64,000 nt of DNA from Hyalella azteca (taxonomy: Eukaryota; Arthropoda; Malacostraca; Amphipoda; Hyalellidae). The stretch covers positions 124,874 to 188,873 of the forward strand of contig NW_025941694.1 in assembly GCF_000764305.2 (NCBI RefSeq), in the 5' to 3' direction. Below are positions 34,513 through 48,500 of the stretch, piece after piece (the first letter of the stretch is position 1; every line of letters starts with the position of its first letter). A program made the position numbers and the translations under genes. The notes beneath the pieces are model-generated. The model ran no database searches and had not been told where the DNA came from. It saw nothing but the letters and a program-made list of their open reading frames with translations.

Positions 34513-34690
34513 GGGTGGATTTCTATCAATGGTGCATTGTGACTAAATAGATAACGACAATAAACGCGTTCACAACAACAAGACGCAAACAATGTATTCT
34601 TTGCCTAGTATAATTCAATACATTAATACAGAGCAAGGTTCAATATACAATATAACCTCCAACACAAATAAACCCTCCTCATTATCATGT

Positions 34691-34852
34691 TACTCAGAGG
34701 AATGAATGAGACTTTGCCCAAATAGCGATGCACTTTTTGTTCTTCTGAGGGTCATCCTGGCCTTATTGTGACTGGCAAACGAAGGTATCAGTACTACACA
34801 AAGAATGTGTCACTATTCCGACAACATGAGCCATGAATTTTTCTGGGTGTAC
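34691..34852. mobile_element. MITE copy, TIR family A
   Basis: Starts TACTCAGAGGAATGAATGAG, ends TTTTTCTGGGTGTAC, with the usual GCATCGCT and GTGTCACTATT inner motifs. Confidence 0.8.
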
Positions 34853-34905
34853 GCTTTTACATTCACACAGAATTGTACATTCTGGCAGATCCACACAAGC
34901 GATCA

Positions 34906-35073
34906 TCACTGCAAATAAATGGGTTATATTGTCCAAATAGTGACACACTTCCTCAACCACAGCATGAGCAGAGCATGGACGTAGCACTGATACACCCAAA
35001 CTGGGTTAGGATGACCCACTCAAGGACAAAATATATCGCTATTTGGACAAAGTCTCCTCCGTTCTCTGAGTGA
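34906..35073. mobile_element. MITE copy, TIR family A
   Basis: CACTGCAAATAAATGGGTTA at the left end and TTCTCTGAGTGATG at the right, with GTCCAAATAGTGACAC and TATCGCTATTTGGACAAA inside. Confidence 0.78.
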
Positions 35074-35079
35074 TGCGAG

Positions 35080-36215
35080 GCATGTAAGCGACATGTCTAG
35101 CACAAGCGAGGCCTGGGGATGTTACAATAAATTTTAATTATATTCTAATTATTAGAAAAAAACAGTCAATACTACAAAGCTTAAACTGCTTTTCACTTAC
35201 TAAGAAGAACTAGCAAGTATGAATGGATTATAAATCTACCAAGGAAATTCTATGTTATACATTTAGGTTGGCACACGGTTTAGAGCAATGAAGTTACCAT
35301 TTAGTAGAGCGCAAGATTAAGTCGAAAAAGCTACGAAAACTTCCAACGAATCTGAAACAAAGTAATAGACAACATAGAACATAATGTTCTGTTTAAGTGA
35401 GGATTATAGAGAGCATTATAGTGAGGAACTTATTGTGCTGAGGATGATGCAAATAAACATTCTACCTTCAAATAATGGCAACCTAGATAATAACTTTAAT
35501 TGCCTACGTCAAATGCATTCGTTCAATATACATGAACAATTGAACATGGAACTTCAAGGTTTGAGAGAGTTTAATCTGAAAATAATGAATATGGATTTAA
35601 AAATATAACATTGTAATTTTCCATCTTCCCTTGTTATTGATAATAATCGTTTGAGTTTCCTGTCATTATTTAACATTAAAACGTCAACAAGCTAATAATA
35701 TTTGTCTTCATTTTAACGTCAACAGTATCCTCATCTTATTAATTAAGGTATTATTTTTGATCAATCGTGGACAGGTATCAGTCATAAATACGATAAATAT
35801 ATTTGCCATATACAGTAGACAATATAGTAGATTTACTAGCATTGCATTTATAGATAAAACTGTCATCAGCCATAAAATTGTAAATACAACGGTAGATTTA
35901 AGAGGGAGACTAGTAGTAGAATGGTTTGCTGGCGCTTCAGCTATCCAGATATTTCGCACCGGAGGTCAAAATACAACATCGCCAGCGAGGCGGAAGGTCT
36001 CAATTATTCGAAATCTCAAATTAATCATCTCCCACAAGGGGCGGAAGGTCTCAATTGTCCAGCCCGCTGAAGCTGGTTCGAAAAAAGCAGCTATTAGCCA
36101 TACAACAATAGATAAACATTAGATATATTAGCCATAAATGGTAGATATATACGCTTTCAAAAACCATTCTGTGTTAATAAGTATGAAGGATAGAGTAATC
36201 ATTTGAATACGATCA
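35080..36215. other. Intergenic DNA, short repeated motif only
   Basis: No gene recognised. GCGGAAGGTCTCAATT occurs twice (about 35990 and 36040) in an otherwise featureless stretch. Confidence 0.35.
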
Positions 36216-36219
36216 TTAA

Positions 36220-36490
36220 AATGCGATATCTTTTCATCACCTTCATTACAAAAAGCAATATCTTCATTATCTTTTCATCACCTTCACCACAAAAGGTAAT
36301 ATCTTCTCAGCACCTTCATGACAAAAGGCAATATCTTCTAATCACCTTCACCACAAAAGGCAATATCTTCTAATCACCTTCACCACAAAAGGTAATATCT
36401 TCTAATCATTTTCACCACAAAAGGTAATATCTTCTAATCACTTTCATCACAAAAGGCAATATCTTCTCGTCACCTTCATCACAAAAGAAC
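36220..36490. repeat. 32-bp minisatellite
   Basis: About eight copies of ACCTTCACCACAAAAGGCAA TATCTTCTAATC. Confidence 0.92.
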
Positions 36491-36734
36491 GAAGTAGAAT
36501 TCAAATTGCAACAAATATGTAAATGTACACGTATACATCCTAAAAGAAGTTCAGAGTAGAAAGTTCTGCACTTAAAATATCAGCACATTTGACTTATTTT
36601 TGTTAAGCTAAGGAGGTATGAACACGTTCAGATGGAAGTCGTGAATAACAAGTGTCAGCGTTGTATAAAGTATAATAATAATAATAATAATATATAATGA
36701 TTCCATATAATAATGTCAGCGTTGAAGATTAGAC

Positions 36735-36840
36735 CATGTGCCGCCGGTCATGACCCACAAATTGCAGAATTTTTACAAATAATTGTGGTTGGAACCAGCA
36801 ACTCACTGCTATAATTTTACTGTATACGGGCATGATGTGT
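36735..36840 (-). mobile_element. Decayed SINE body fragment
   Basis: GGAACCAGCAACTCACTGCT ATAATTTTACTG parallels the body of the inverse SINE at 33480 (CTCGAACTCACAGCTCACTG). No promoter boxes are left. Confidence 0.4.
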
Positions 36841-36980
36841 TATTAATCGTCGTTATAATGTGTTATTAATCGTATTCCTTCAAATAAACATTCTCAAGTT
36901 TAATTGAAGCATATATTGACTGTTTAGGGCTTCACTCATACCTTAGTCATAAACTATACGGATACTCGTTAACAAAAACA

Positions 36981-37129
36981 ACACTCAAAAAAATATTAGG
37001 CCATATTGTCCAAATATTGACTGATTTTCTTACCCTTAGCGCGAACAAGAAGCGGACGCAAAAGCGATCAGGGGCCAACACAAAATTTCATCGCTATTTG
37101 GACAAAGTCACATTCATTTGTCTTAGTGA
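36981..37129. mobile_element. MITE copy, TIR family A
   Basis: ACACTCAAAAAAATATTAGG to CATTCATTTGTCTTAGTG with both inner motifs. Confidence 0.75.
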
Positions 37130-37350
37130 ACGTCAGGTTGGAGAGAAGCTGTGTTCACTCACACCAAGTTTAGTTGAAGTAGTTATTTCAATGTATAATA
37201 TTGCTCTATTATATATAACAATATTGGAACATATCAATGCATATATGGGCGAAAAAAGAAGCAAGGGACAAGAAGATAAGGCACAGGGATAAATTCATTA
37301 CAGTTATTCAAAATTGGGTTAAGATAAACAATAAATTATTAGGAACCGCG

Positions 37351-37517
37351 TACTCAGAAAAACGAATGGGTCGTATTGTCCTAATAATGACGCACTTTTT
37401 GCACGTAGCACTGATACGCCTTTTAACCGGGACAAACTGGGTCAGGATGACTCACACAAGCATAAGGACAAAAAGTGCATCGCTATTCGTACAAAGTCTC
37501 ACTCATTTCTCTGAGTG
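37351..37517. mobile_element. MITE copy, TIR family A (well preserved)
   Basis: TACTCAGAAAAACGAATGGG to CATTTCTCTGAGTG, with a central GGGACAAACTGGGTCAGGAT. A SINE is inserted directly at its right end. Confidence 0.8.
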
Positions 37518-37680
37518 CGCAGGCGGTAGCGAGACGAGCGTTGACAAGTCGCGGGTTCGAAACCTCGGCACGAGTGTGAACAGTTCAATGGGAGTAACCG
37601 CCTAGGTAGGCGTCGAAGGTGGTGCATCAGCAGAACCGTGAACGGTGCCCCCTCTCCTCAAAAAAAAAAAAAAAAAAAAT
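37518..37680 (+). mobile_element. SINE with poly(A) tail
   Basis: Contains a B box GCGGGTTCGAAACC, a body with GTGGTGCATCAGCAGAACCG, and ends in about 20 A residues. It is inserted at the right terminus of a MITE. No clear A box was seen, so the 5' end may be truncated. Confidence 0.6.
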
Positions 37681-37689
37681 AACTCAAGA

Positions 37690-38960
37690 TTTTATTAATT
37701 TATAATTAAATGTTAATTATGAAATACTTTCGTTAAGAATGACGCGCACCTCTTCTTGGTCACCTCATTCACAGAATGATATAGAAATTTCAATATGTCA
37801 TGAAATAGTAAAATTGAATTTTTCAACAAAATGGCTGCCCTGACTGGATATAATCATGGTGAAATTTATATTGGTTTCCAGCAGGAAACTGAGACGATAA
37901 GTTTTCAGGTTTACATTTGAAGGTTAGTTTTGAATGAAAATTTTATTGCAAAAACAAATGAAACTCAGGAGGCGGAAAATCGAAAAATGATCTCGTGATT
38001 TAAAATGACTTAGTAAAGATTGAGTGTGAAAGTCAATTAATGGAATACACAATTATTGCATACCAAATTCCATAAAAAATCACAAAACTAGGAAAACATT
38101 TATAGTATATTAAACATTTGCGCATGAAGGCAAATGTAGAGAAGTGCAAACTTCAAGACGTGAGAGTCGTGACGAATAAAGCTCACGTCAGTAGAACAAA
38201 GTAGAATGTAGCACAGCACGAATGTCGCCGGCCTTCAATAGAAACGATCTATTATAATGACTAAACTTAAGCACAATTAGCGCAATTAAAACAGTTATTA
38301 AGAGCGGCGACTCAAGTGCAGTAGAGTCGCCAAGTGGCGACTCTCAAGTGTCATGAAATTAGATATATTATATTAAATTGATGAATACATCAAAGAGAGA
38401 TTAAAAAATAACTTGAGAAAGAGCTATACGGCACTCATAACATTTTAATGACAATATTGATAAAGCATCGACTAGAGTTAAGAACACAATCAACGAAGGT
38501 ATTAAGTTTATAATATAGAATAAGTTCAACTCTATTACACTATAATGTTCTCTCGTTGAAATAGGGCCGAGAGAAACGTCTTTCTAAAATGGCAGATCGC
38601 TGGCTAATAATCCCCAAAATTCAAAAACTTAAATATATATAATCATCGATGAAAAATATACATTCAAATGAATTGAAGTAGAAATGAAATTCGCATACGA
38701 AAATACCGATCAGTGAGTCAAATTTTCTACAAGGAATCGTGAGGTGGCAACGAAATAATAACCTTTAAGCGAGGTCAAATGGTGAACAAATTACCGTATT
38801 TGTCAAATAGCTACCATATTATCGTATCATGTTATTGAGGTCAAACGATAACCACTTCACCGTATTGTGTTTTTTAAAATAATAATCAAAGTCAAGGATT
38901 ATATATTATTTAACGTACGCGTCTTATTAAGTCTGACTGAATTTAACGGGAACGATGATA
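37690..38960. other. Intergenic DNA downstream of HPS3
   Basis: No gene seen. A short perfect hairpin AGAGTCGCC..GGCGACTCT lies near 38323-38344. Part of this may be HPS3 3' flank. Confidence 0.35.
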
Positions 38961-38971
38961 ATCAGAAATAC

Positions 38972-38977
38972 TTTAAT
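38972..38977 (-). terminator. HPS3: Candidate HPS3 polyadenylation signal ATTAAA
   Basis: ATTAAA on the minus strand lies about 40 bases after the HPS3 stop codon. It is the only close match to a poly(A) signal I found there. Confidence 0.35.
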
Positions 38978-39016
38978 AATTGAATGTGGCCTAATTAAGC
39001 AGTTTAAATTGTTTAA

Positions 39017-39567
39017 TTACATTTTAGACAGCACGGCCGCAGCATAGATTATCAACGAGCTGTTGACATGCTCAGTGAAGGCTCTAGCCAGGCATCTTCT
39101 TGCCAGATCGCCGCACAACGAATAATCAAAATAACAATTTCCTATTTTATTACAACTTTTACCGTCGAATTGGCTGCCTATTACATCTGTATTTTCACCC
39201 AATTTAGATCCGTCGTGTTTATTATCATCAAATTGGGTGCGCTCGACACATGAATTTTCCCCCAATTTCGATCGATCGGCGGCGGAAAACACGTTCTGTA
39301 GCCTCCACGCGTAACTTTTATCTGAAATTGGAGTTGTAGTTGAAGTTGTAGATGACGTTGTAGTAGAAGTCGAAGTAGAAGTTGCGGTAGAAGTTGCATT
39401 AGAAGTTGCAGTAGAAGTTGCATTAGAAGTTGCAGTAGAAGTTGTAGTAGAAGTCGAAGTAGAAGTTGTAGTAGAATTTGGAATCAAAGTTTGGTCAATG
39501 AAATCCATGGGCAAAATAGAAATGAAGTCGCGGTAGCTCATCGTCTCGCTGAGACATGTCAGAATAT
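39017..39567 (-). CDS. HPS3: HPS3 terminal coding exon 23
   Basis: Starts ILTCLSETMSYRDFISILPM DF, matching LSSLKETL and KDFMNVLPED of human HPS3. A Thr/Ser/Ala repeat tract of about 45 residues follows, then two copies of a segment of about 20 residues beginning SKLGEN, and an end DLARRCLARAFTEHVNSSLI IYAAAVLSKM. The stop is at 39017-39019. Confidence 0.87.
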
Positions 39568-42500
39568 CTGTAAGACGATGACAGGATATTGTTGAAAATC
39601 TATGTGGTTATCAACATTAACTGTTATGTTGAACATCAATCTACACATATTGTATGTTCAACATCAACATGGTTATCAACACAAATGGTCAACACATTAT
39701 GAATATCATCAACATGGTTATCAACACATATTCTTATCTTCAACATCAACAACATTCATGAAAATAAAACATTCCATTCAAATTAAACTAGGAGTTTTTA
39801 ACTAAAATTTGTTCGCTTTTATTATTATAATATTATAAAATATATTCTAATAATTCCGAAATAGTGTAATTCAACGACAGTTATGAATATAAAATATTTT
39901 ACTCAAATTAAACCAGGAGTTTTTAACTAAACTTTTGTTCGGTTTTATTATTATAATATGATAAAATATATTATTATAATTGCGAAACAAAAGATAAAGA
40001 TTTTTCCCACCTCGGAGGAGGGGGGCGTAGCGCCCCGTATGCGCGTCTAGACGCACGACGTGCGTCACTAAAGACGTCCACTGAGCGACGTTCTCGCACG
40101 TCTCCTGGAAATTAGTTATTTATTTTTAATTAAATTATTTTAAATCAGAAATTGAAACGATATATTTCAAGAGGGAAAGTAAGTATAATGTTTGAAAAAA
40201 AGTGAAAATATGCTTTTCACCAGGAAACCGAAGTTGTTTTAATTATTTTTCTTTAGATTATTTTTCTTCAGAAACAAATAAGATATTTTTCAATTGAAAA
40301 CAGAAGGATAATGTTAAAAAAAGTGAAAAGATGCTCTTCACCAGGAAACTAAAGTAGCTTTTTTACTGATAGACAATCATTATATTTAGCAAAATAAATG
40401 AAACTAAAAATCTTTGATGGGAAAAGATCAAATAACATTTTTTTATAAAAAATGCCCATTTTGGGAGGAACAAAGTCTGATTGGAAAAAAATTTAAGAAT
40501 TTTTGGTATAATATGTAATTTTGCAGCACCTTGGCATACACGACGACAGCATGAGGATGCTGGTCCAGCAGGAGCTGCAGCTGCTGCACGTTGATGCTGC
40601 ACGTGCTGCACGGTGCTGTCAGACATGCTGCCAGGATGCTGCTGCTGCCAGCAATACCAGCGTTGCTGGCAACGAACTTGGCGACGTGGCGACGATCACA
40701 AGACGAAGGCAACGGCGAACACAGCAGTGACTGCAGCAGTCAACACTCAGGGTAATGCATGGGTCATATTGTCCGTATTTAGCAGTGACTGTAGCAGTCA
40801 ACACTCAGGATAATGCATGGGTCATATTGTCCGTATTTAGCAGTGACTGTAGCAGTCAACACTCAGGATAATGCATGGGTCATATTGTCCGTATTTATTG
40901 ACACACTTTCCTACACACAGCTTGATTAGCCGTGGATGTGCCGATGTGGTTCTGATACTGACTGTGTCAGGGTGACTCACTTTAAGGGAATAAGTGCATC
41001 GCTATTTGGATAAAGTCCCACTCATCTTTTCAGTGCAGTATTATAGTAAATCATATAATTATTATTTCTTTATAATTATTACACGATTATAATATTTTTC
41101 GTGTGGATTCAGGTCAAGTGATGGTAGAATTATGAACTAATAAATATATATAATATATTTACATTACTTATTATTTAAAAATGTATATAAATAAATATTA
41201 TACATTTTCTATAAATGATAAGATAAATATTATTTCATTATTAAATATAATAAACTAACAGGAACAGCACACCCCCGCCCACCTGCAGGATGAGGAGGTC
41301 TGTTCGGGGGTTACCGCCCCCCTGCCGCCCCCCGTCGTCACTCCCTCCGTCTGGGGGCTGCACCCCCACACCCTCACATCCCCCCTGATGGGGGAAGGGT
41401 GCCCCTTGTCCCCCAGCAGCAGGTGGGTCCAGGAGGTTGAGGTACAAAGGGCGGCGCCCGTACAGCTCCTTGACGCACTGACGCTGCTGCTCCCGCACCG
41501 CAGCGTCGCGGCTCTGAGAGGGGCAGTTAGGTCAGTTACGCTCACAAAAATGGGTCATATAATGTCCAGATAGTGACACACATTTACCTTGCACGGTAGC
41601 GCTAATATGTCCATTTACACTCAGAAAAAATGGGTCATATAATGTCCAAATAGTGACACACATTTACCTTGCACGGTAGCGCATAATATGTCCATTTACA
41701 CTAAAAAAAATGGATGTGTCATACTGTCCAAATAGTGACGCACTTCTTGCATGTAGCACTGATACGCTCTTTTGCTTGGTTAGGATGACTCCTATATATA
41801 ACGTACGAGGACAAAAAGTGCATCGCTATGTGGAAAGAGTCTCACTCATTTCTGTGAGTGTAGGCTAATAACTGGAGGCAAATAAAGTGTTATTTAATAT
41901 CACTGCAGTAAAATCTTACGATTCATTTATTGTTTGTCACGAGTAAAATGTGTACACACTATTGAATAACTGTTTCGTCGGCCTTTTACGTGTTATTTAA
42001 GAACCGTATATCCTGTGGACCTATAACGTCTTATTTAACATCTATAAATCAAGTATTAACTATTAACATTATAATAACCTGCGATGTCGAGGTGCTGCCT
42101 TGAGTTACTAAAAGCCCTATTATGGAGGTGTAACGCCTTACTCAATAATAATGTTATGACCTATAAAACGTTAATTAACATACAATAATTTAATTAACAA
42201 TACAATATTAACCTGCGGGGTAAAGGCACCCAGGAGGCTGGCGGGATGATTCCTTGAGTTCCTAAAATCCGTATTATGGAGGTGTAACGCCTTACTCAAT
42301 AATAATATATGACCTATAAAACGCTATTTAACATTTAATAATTTAAATAATATCAATATAATAATGACCTGCGGGGTGAAGGCGCCCAGGAGGCTGGCGA
42401 GGTAGAGGCTCACTAGGACGCTCACGGCGCGGCTGTAGGGGCGCGTGTCGTCCTGGGGGCCTTGTGCTGCAGCCTGATATTGTTAATATTTATATAATAA

Positions 42501-45500
42501 TTAAATGATAATAAATTAAATTATGCCCAATTAATCTTTACAATTAATACCTGGGAGCCTTAATTGTGCTGCAGCCTGAGATTCATTACAATTAATTACT
42601 TTAAGCTCAATTAATTTTTACTCTTTGCAACAATTTATCTTTAATCTTTACAATTTAAATTTTTAATACTTTTAAATATCTTCTAAACTTTTAAATCTTT
42701 ACAATTAACACGTATGATTATCATTAATTCATTCTTGGTAATTAAAATTTATATACATAAATACAATAATTAGTTAAACGATGGCAATTATCAACCAATA
42801 CGAATGACGTTGGTATAACGTTTACTCAACGTTGATTTAACCAAGCGTTTGTTTTAACGTTGATTCGTTTGCCTGGTCAGAAAATTTATGGTCAATTACA
42901 ATTAGTTTCTGCAAATAATAGGTGTTTACAATTAAATAATTCATGGTGAATTATAATAACAATAATTTCACCTTTCGTTTTCCCGGTGGAAAAATTATTG
43001 GTCAATTACAATTAGTTTCTGCAAATAGTACGCGTTTACAATTGAATAATTCACGGTGAATTATAATAATAATAATAATGTAACCTTGACGATGACATCG
43101 ACGTGTTCCATGAAGTAGGCCTCGAGAAAGTCCCTGAGCCTGAGGGAGTTGACGTTACACTCTGGGCCGCACGTGACGATGGGACGAGCCTCCATCAGAC
43201 ATGTTACGAACACGTCCAACGTCACGCGTGACGTGGCGTGCTTGTGCTGGTCACGGCTCTGCTTCTGACCAAGAACGATTGTGTTAGGTAGAAGTTAGGA
43301 CCAACTTAGAATAAGACCCACTTCGAAGTTATGGCCCACTTGGAAGTTATGACCCACTTGGAGGTTATGACCCACTTGGAAGTTATGACCCACTTGGAAG
43401 TTATGACCCACTTGGAGGTTATGACCCACTTTGAAATTATGACCCATTTTGATGTTATGACCCACTTTGAAGTTATGACCCACTTTGAAGTTATGACCCA
43501 CTTTGAAGTTATGACCCACTCTGAAGTTATGACCCACTTTGAAGTTATGACCCACTTTGAAGTAATGACCCACTTTGAAGTAATGACCCACTTAGAAGTC
43601 ATGACCCACTTAGAAGTTCTGATCGGGTGACCCACTTGGAAGTTATGACCCACTTTGAAGTTACGATTCACTTGAAAGTTACGACCCACTTGAAAGTTAT
43701 GATCCACTTTGAAGTTATGACCCACTCTGAAGTTATGACCCACTCTGAAGTTATGACCCACTCTGAAGTTATGACCTACTTTGAAGTAATGACCCACTTA
43801 GAAGTCATGACCCACTTAGAAGTTCTGACCGGGTGACCCACTTGAAAGTTACGACCCACTTTGAAGTTATGACCCACTCTGAAGTTTTGACCTACTTTGA
43901 AGTAATGACCCACTTAGAAGTCATGACCCACTTAGAAGTTCTGACCGGGTGACCCACTTGAAAGTTACGACCCACTTTGAAGTTATGACCCACTCTGAAG
44001 TTTTGACCCACTTTGAAGTAATGACCCACTTAGAAGTCATGACCCACTTAGAAGTTCTGACCGGGTGACCCACTTGGAAGTTAAGACCCACTTTGAAGTT
44101 ATAACTCACTTTGAAGTTATGACCCACTTTGAAGTTATGACCCACTTTGAAGTTATGATCCACTTTGAAGTAATGACCCACTTTGAAGTTATGACCCACT
44201 TTGATGTTATGACCCACTTTGAAGTTAGGACGCACTCACAAGTTATGACCCACTTTTAAGTCATGATCCACTTTGAAGTTTTGACCCACTTTGAAGTCAT
44301 GACCCACTTAGAAGTTATGACCCACTTTAAGGTTATGACCCACTTAGAAGTTATGACCCACTCTGAAGTTATGACCCACTTTAAGGTTATGACCCACTTA
44401 GAAGTCATGACCCACTTTGTCAGGATTGTGTGTCAGGTTGTGGTCGCAGCCGTCGCCGATGAGGCCGATGAAGAGGGCACAGAAAACGTCCCACTTGTGG
44501 TCCAGGAGAACCAAGGCGAGGGGGGTGAGGGAATAGGGGGCACCCGCCCCCCGGGGGGTGGGGGGAGCTGAGGAAGCATATCGTGCAGCTGCTGCAGAGC
44601 TGCAGCGCGGGCTCTCGCCGTCCTCTGCAGCAGCAACAGGCTGCAGCAGCAGTGCAGGATGCTGCTGCAGGACATGCAGCAGTTCGTGCGGCCGTAGAAG
44701 ACTTAGCACTGACGAAACCTGCACCCAGAGAAATAAGAGGCTCATTGTCCAAATGGTGATGCTCTTTTTACGCTTATCTGGGTCACTCTGTATGAGCATC
44801 AATGGCAACTATTTTTACTTTTTATCGAGGTTTGAATTATAAAAGTAAGGGTTTGATAAGTTTATCAAAATTTGATAAGATTTGAATTATCTTCCTTTCA
44901 ATTGGGCTCGGTAACAATAATCCAGACAAATTATATGAAGTAGGATACATATAGCAATCGATGCCACAATAGAATTTTATGGCATGAAACGTGCATTAAA
45001 TGTTTCAGAACTTCATCTGAGTATATTTATCGTCGTTAATCCGTGAAATTATAACATTATTATAAAGTTATTATAATAATGTTTCCAGAAAACAATATAA
45101 TATCTATCATAAAATGTTGGAATAACAATTGAAAGTTTGCAATCCATTTTCGGGAATGCCATCTTCTACACCGTAGCCACCGCCGAGACGTCAGTATAAT
45201 ATAATAATACTATGTTATAATAAAGTTTCGCCATAATAATAACAGTATAGTATTATCATATAAATATTCTGAAATTAATATGAAAAATTATTATGAAATA
45301 TTCTGAAATTATGAAAAATTATTATGAAATATTCTGAAATTATGAAAAATTATTATGAAATATTCTGAAATATTATGAAAAATTCTGAAATTATTAAGAA
45401 GAATTCTGAAATCATCATGAAAAATTATTATGAAATATTCTGAAATTATGAAAAAATTCTCAATACCTGTTCGGGAGTCCCGCACTCGACGACGACTGTG

Positions 45501-48500
45501 GCAACCGCCAGGACATCCGTGGCTCGCGGGGGCGAAAACTTGGCCAGTTTCCTCTTGAGAAGAGAATATATTTTATCTTTTTTAAATTCCTTAATTGCTG
45601 GAGATATCAAGAGGAGTCTGGAGACGCAGTCTGGAGCAAGCTGCTCCATGGACTCCAGCACGGAGGTCGCTTCGGAGCAAGACAAGACTGGAGCATCAAA
45701 GTGGGTCAACATGTTGCATATTGTGAACGCGATGGCCTCTGTAGGTGGGTCCTTAACCAACGTGATGGTCCCTGAAAGTGGGTCACCAGTTTTATTGTTC
45801 TCTGACACTGATGACAGAGCCACAGTATCTCTGTCAGTACCAGGAGTGCATTTCCCGGAAGGTGAACTGTTCCTGGCAACGCTAGTTGAAGGTTTACTGT
45901 CACTACCAGCACTAGTTTTCATGGTGCCAGGGGAAGACCGTCGCGTGGCACTAGGTGAGGCACTAGATGAGGCACCTGCTGAGGCACTGGGCAAAGCACT
46001 AGGTAATGCTCCCCTAACCGAATTCCCGGTAGATCCCTTACCCTGGTTGCTGGGTGGTAGCGGCTTTTTGGATTGGTTGGAGCGATTAACCGTACTACCT
46101 CTTCTGGTAGCACCTGATATAGCTTTAATGGAACTAGTAGCGGTTTTAACACTAGTATTCGAGACTAGTGTAGCAGGGGCACTAGTGGTGATGACTCGCT
46201 CAGAGCAACTTTTTGCGGAAACAGTCGTACTTTCAGACGAAGTATTCAAACTTACAGTGGAAGAAGTAACACTTTTATTGGAAGTAGCAGTATTTTTTCC
46301 ACTGGAATCGCCAGTTTTTGCACTGGAATCGCCAGTTTTTTCACTGAAATTGCCAGTTTTTGCACTGGAATTGCCAGTTCTGGCGACATTGATAGCAGTA
46401 AGGCGGGATATGACGGCGCTGGGGGACACACCGAAGCCCAAGTAAACCTGCACGCAGGCCCACAGCCACTCCTGCTCCTTGCCGTGCCTGCACACTCAAG
46501 TAAATTAGTGGAACTTTGTCCAAATAGCGATGCACTGTTTGCCCTTGTGTTTTTTGCCTAATCATGACCCATTTTGGCCGGCATGAGGGTGTATCAGTGT
46601 TACATACAGAAAGCGTGTCACTATTTCAACAATATGACACATTTCTTTTTCTCTGTCTCCTTCAGGTTAGTTAAGTGCATAAATTCTTAAAATTTAGGCC
46701 TGTCAGCAGAACACTCAGAAAAATGCATGGATCATCTTGTCCAAATAGTGACACTCTCATAGGTACGAAGCGAGCAGAGAGCGGACGAAGCACTGATAAG
46801 CCCTTTTATCAGGCCAGACTTAATCGGGATTACACACATAAGGACAAAAATGTATCGATATTTGGACGATAGAAAAGTCCCACATATTAATTAGATAGGT
46901 ACTTAAAACTTGCTACATTGGTCAGAAGTTATCATTTTAAATTCAAACCAATTAACTTTAATTAATTCCAACCTATTAACTCGACTTAATTTCAAGCAAA
47001 TAATGCTAATAAATTTCAATCAATTAACGAATTAATTCCACCAATTAACTTTAACTAATTCCAAGCAATTAACTCTGATTAATTGCAACCAATCAACTCT
47101 AATTAATTCCAAGCAATTAATTCTGATTAATTCCAACTAATTAACTCTGATTAATTCCAATTAATTAACCTCAACTAATTAGCACTAATTAATTAACTAA
47201 TGAACGTACACCGCGTGGTGGTCGGCGAGAAGCAGCATGGCTTCCTTCAGTAAAGTCCACGGGTCAACATCGCCGTCTTCAGCGCGCTAAAAAATAAAAA
47301 CAATGCTTAAAAATAAAAATATATAAACAATATTGATAATCAAATGGGATTATTTTGCCTGATTATCCCAAATATTCCTCATAATTGACACAGAAGATCA
47401 AAAGTGCTTGTTTTAATACAAATTAAAACTTGTGATAACACAGATTGTGTGAGACAAAGCGACTTTTTGACTATTCCTAATAATTAAACCAAAAGATTAA
47501 AAGAAAAAGATTTGTATTAAAACACACATATAAAACTTGTGATAACACAGATTGCGTGAGTCATGGCGACCTTTTGATCAGAGGAGGCGGGGCGCCGCCC
47601 CCTGATGGGGGTGCGGGGCTTGCGTCGCGGGGGGGACCGGGCCCACCCAGACGCAGGGGGTTCACGGGGCTAGGGGAGTAAATGCAACAAACTGTATATA
47701 TATTTCAAAACGACAAGATTCCAAATATGTGCATTATAATAAAATCAATAATGACAGAAATAAAGACAATATATCTGCATTATAATAATATTAATAGTAA
47801 CAGAAATTGGTTTAAAGTTTATAAACACAAAGCCTATGAGTAACTCACGGAAGGAGTGGTGGAGTGTTCGGTTTTTTTAGGAGTGGTTTTGGTCAAGTTT
47901 CGAGGAGAGTGCAAAACTTTCACGTCGCTTTCCATTTCTTCGAGTTTCTTGCCAGCCATTTTGATCTTCATGCATTCCTCTATACCTCCACCCGCGGTGT
48001 CTAGTAATGGTGGGGGAACACAAGTATTTAACGACACGCTTATCCCCGATAAAAATTCTGGTTAGACAAACACTCGTACCCCAAGAGTCGCTCCCTAACC
48101 AAATCCGGGCTACATAGCTAACAAAATATGGACATATATATCAAAATATGAACATACCGGTACCTAACAAAATTAGGGGTAGATACCTTATAAAATATGA
48201 ACATGTCTAACAAAATCCGGGCCACATACTCAACAAAATGTAAACATGCCTAACAAAATATGGACATATCTAACAAAATATGAGCATATATGTCAAAATA
48301 TGAACATACCTTACCAATATGAAAATACCTTACAAAATTTGAACATACATAACAAAATTCGGGGTAGATACTTAACAAAATATGAACATGCCTAACAAAA
48401 TTCAGGCTACATAACCAACAATATATGAGCAAACCTAACATAATATGAACATACCTAACAAAATTCGGGTACCGCCTAAACTTCTGCCCAGGAGTCGCTA

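Noticed and set aside
43295..44571. Long open frames on both strands through the 18-bp repeat
   Set aside because: Repeat-driven frames such as MTHFEV multiples with no unique sequence. The region is an intron of HPS3.
45498..46445. 315-codon open frame on the plus strand
   Set aside because: Antisense shadow of HPS3 exon 16. The minus-strand frame has the splice sites and the phase match to its neighbours.
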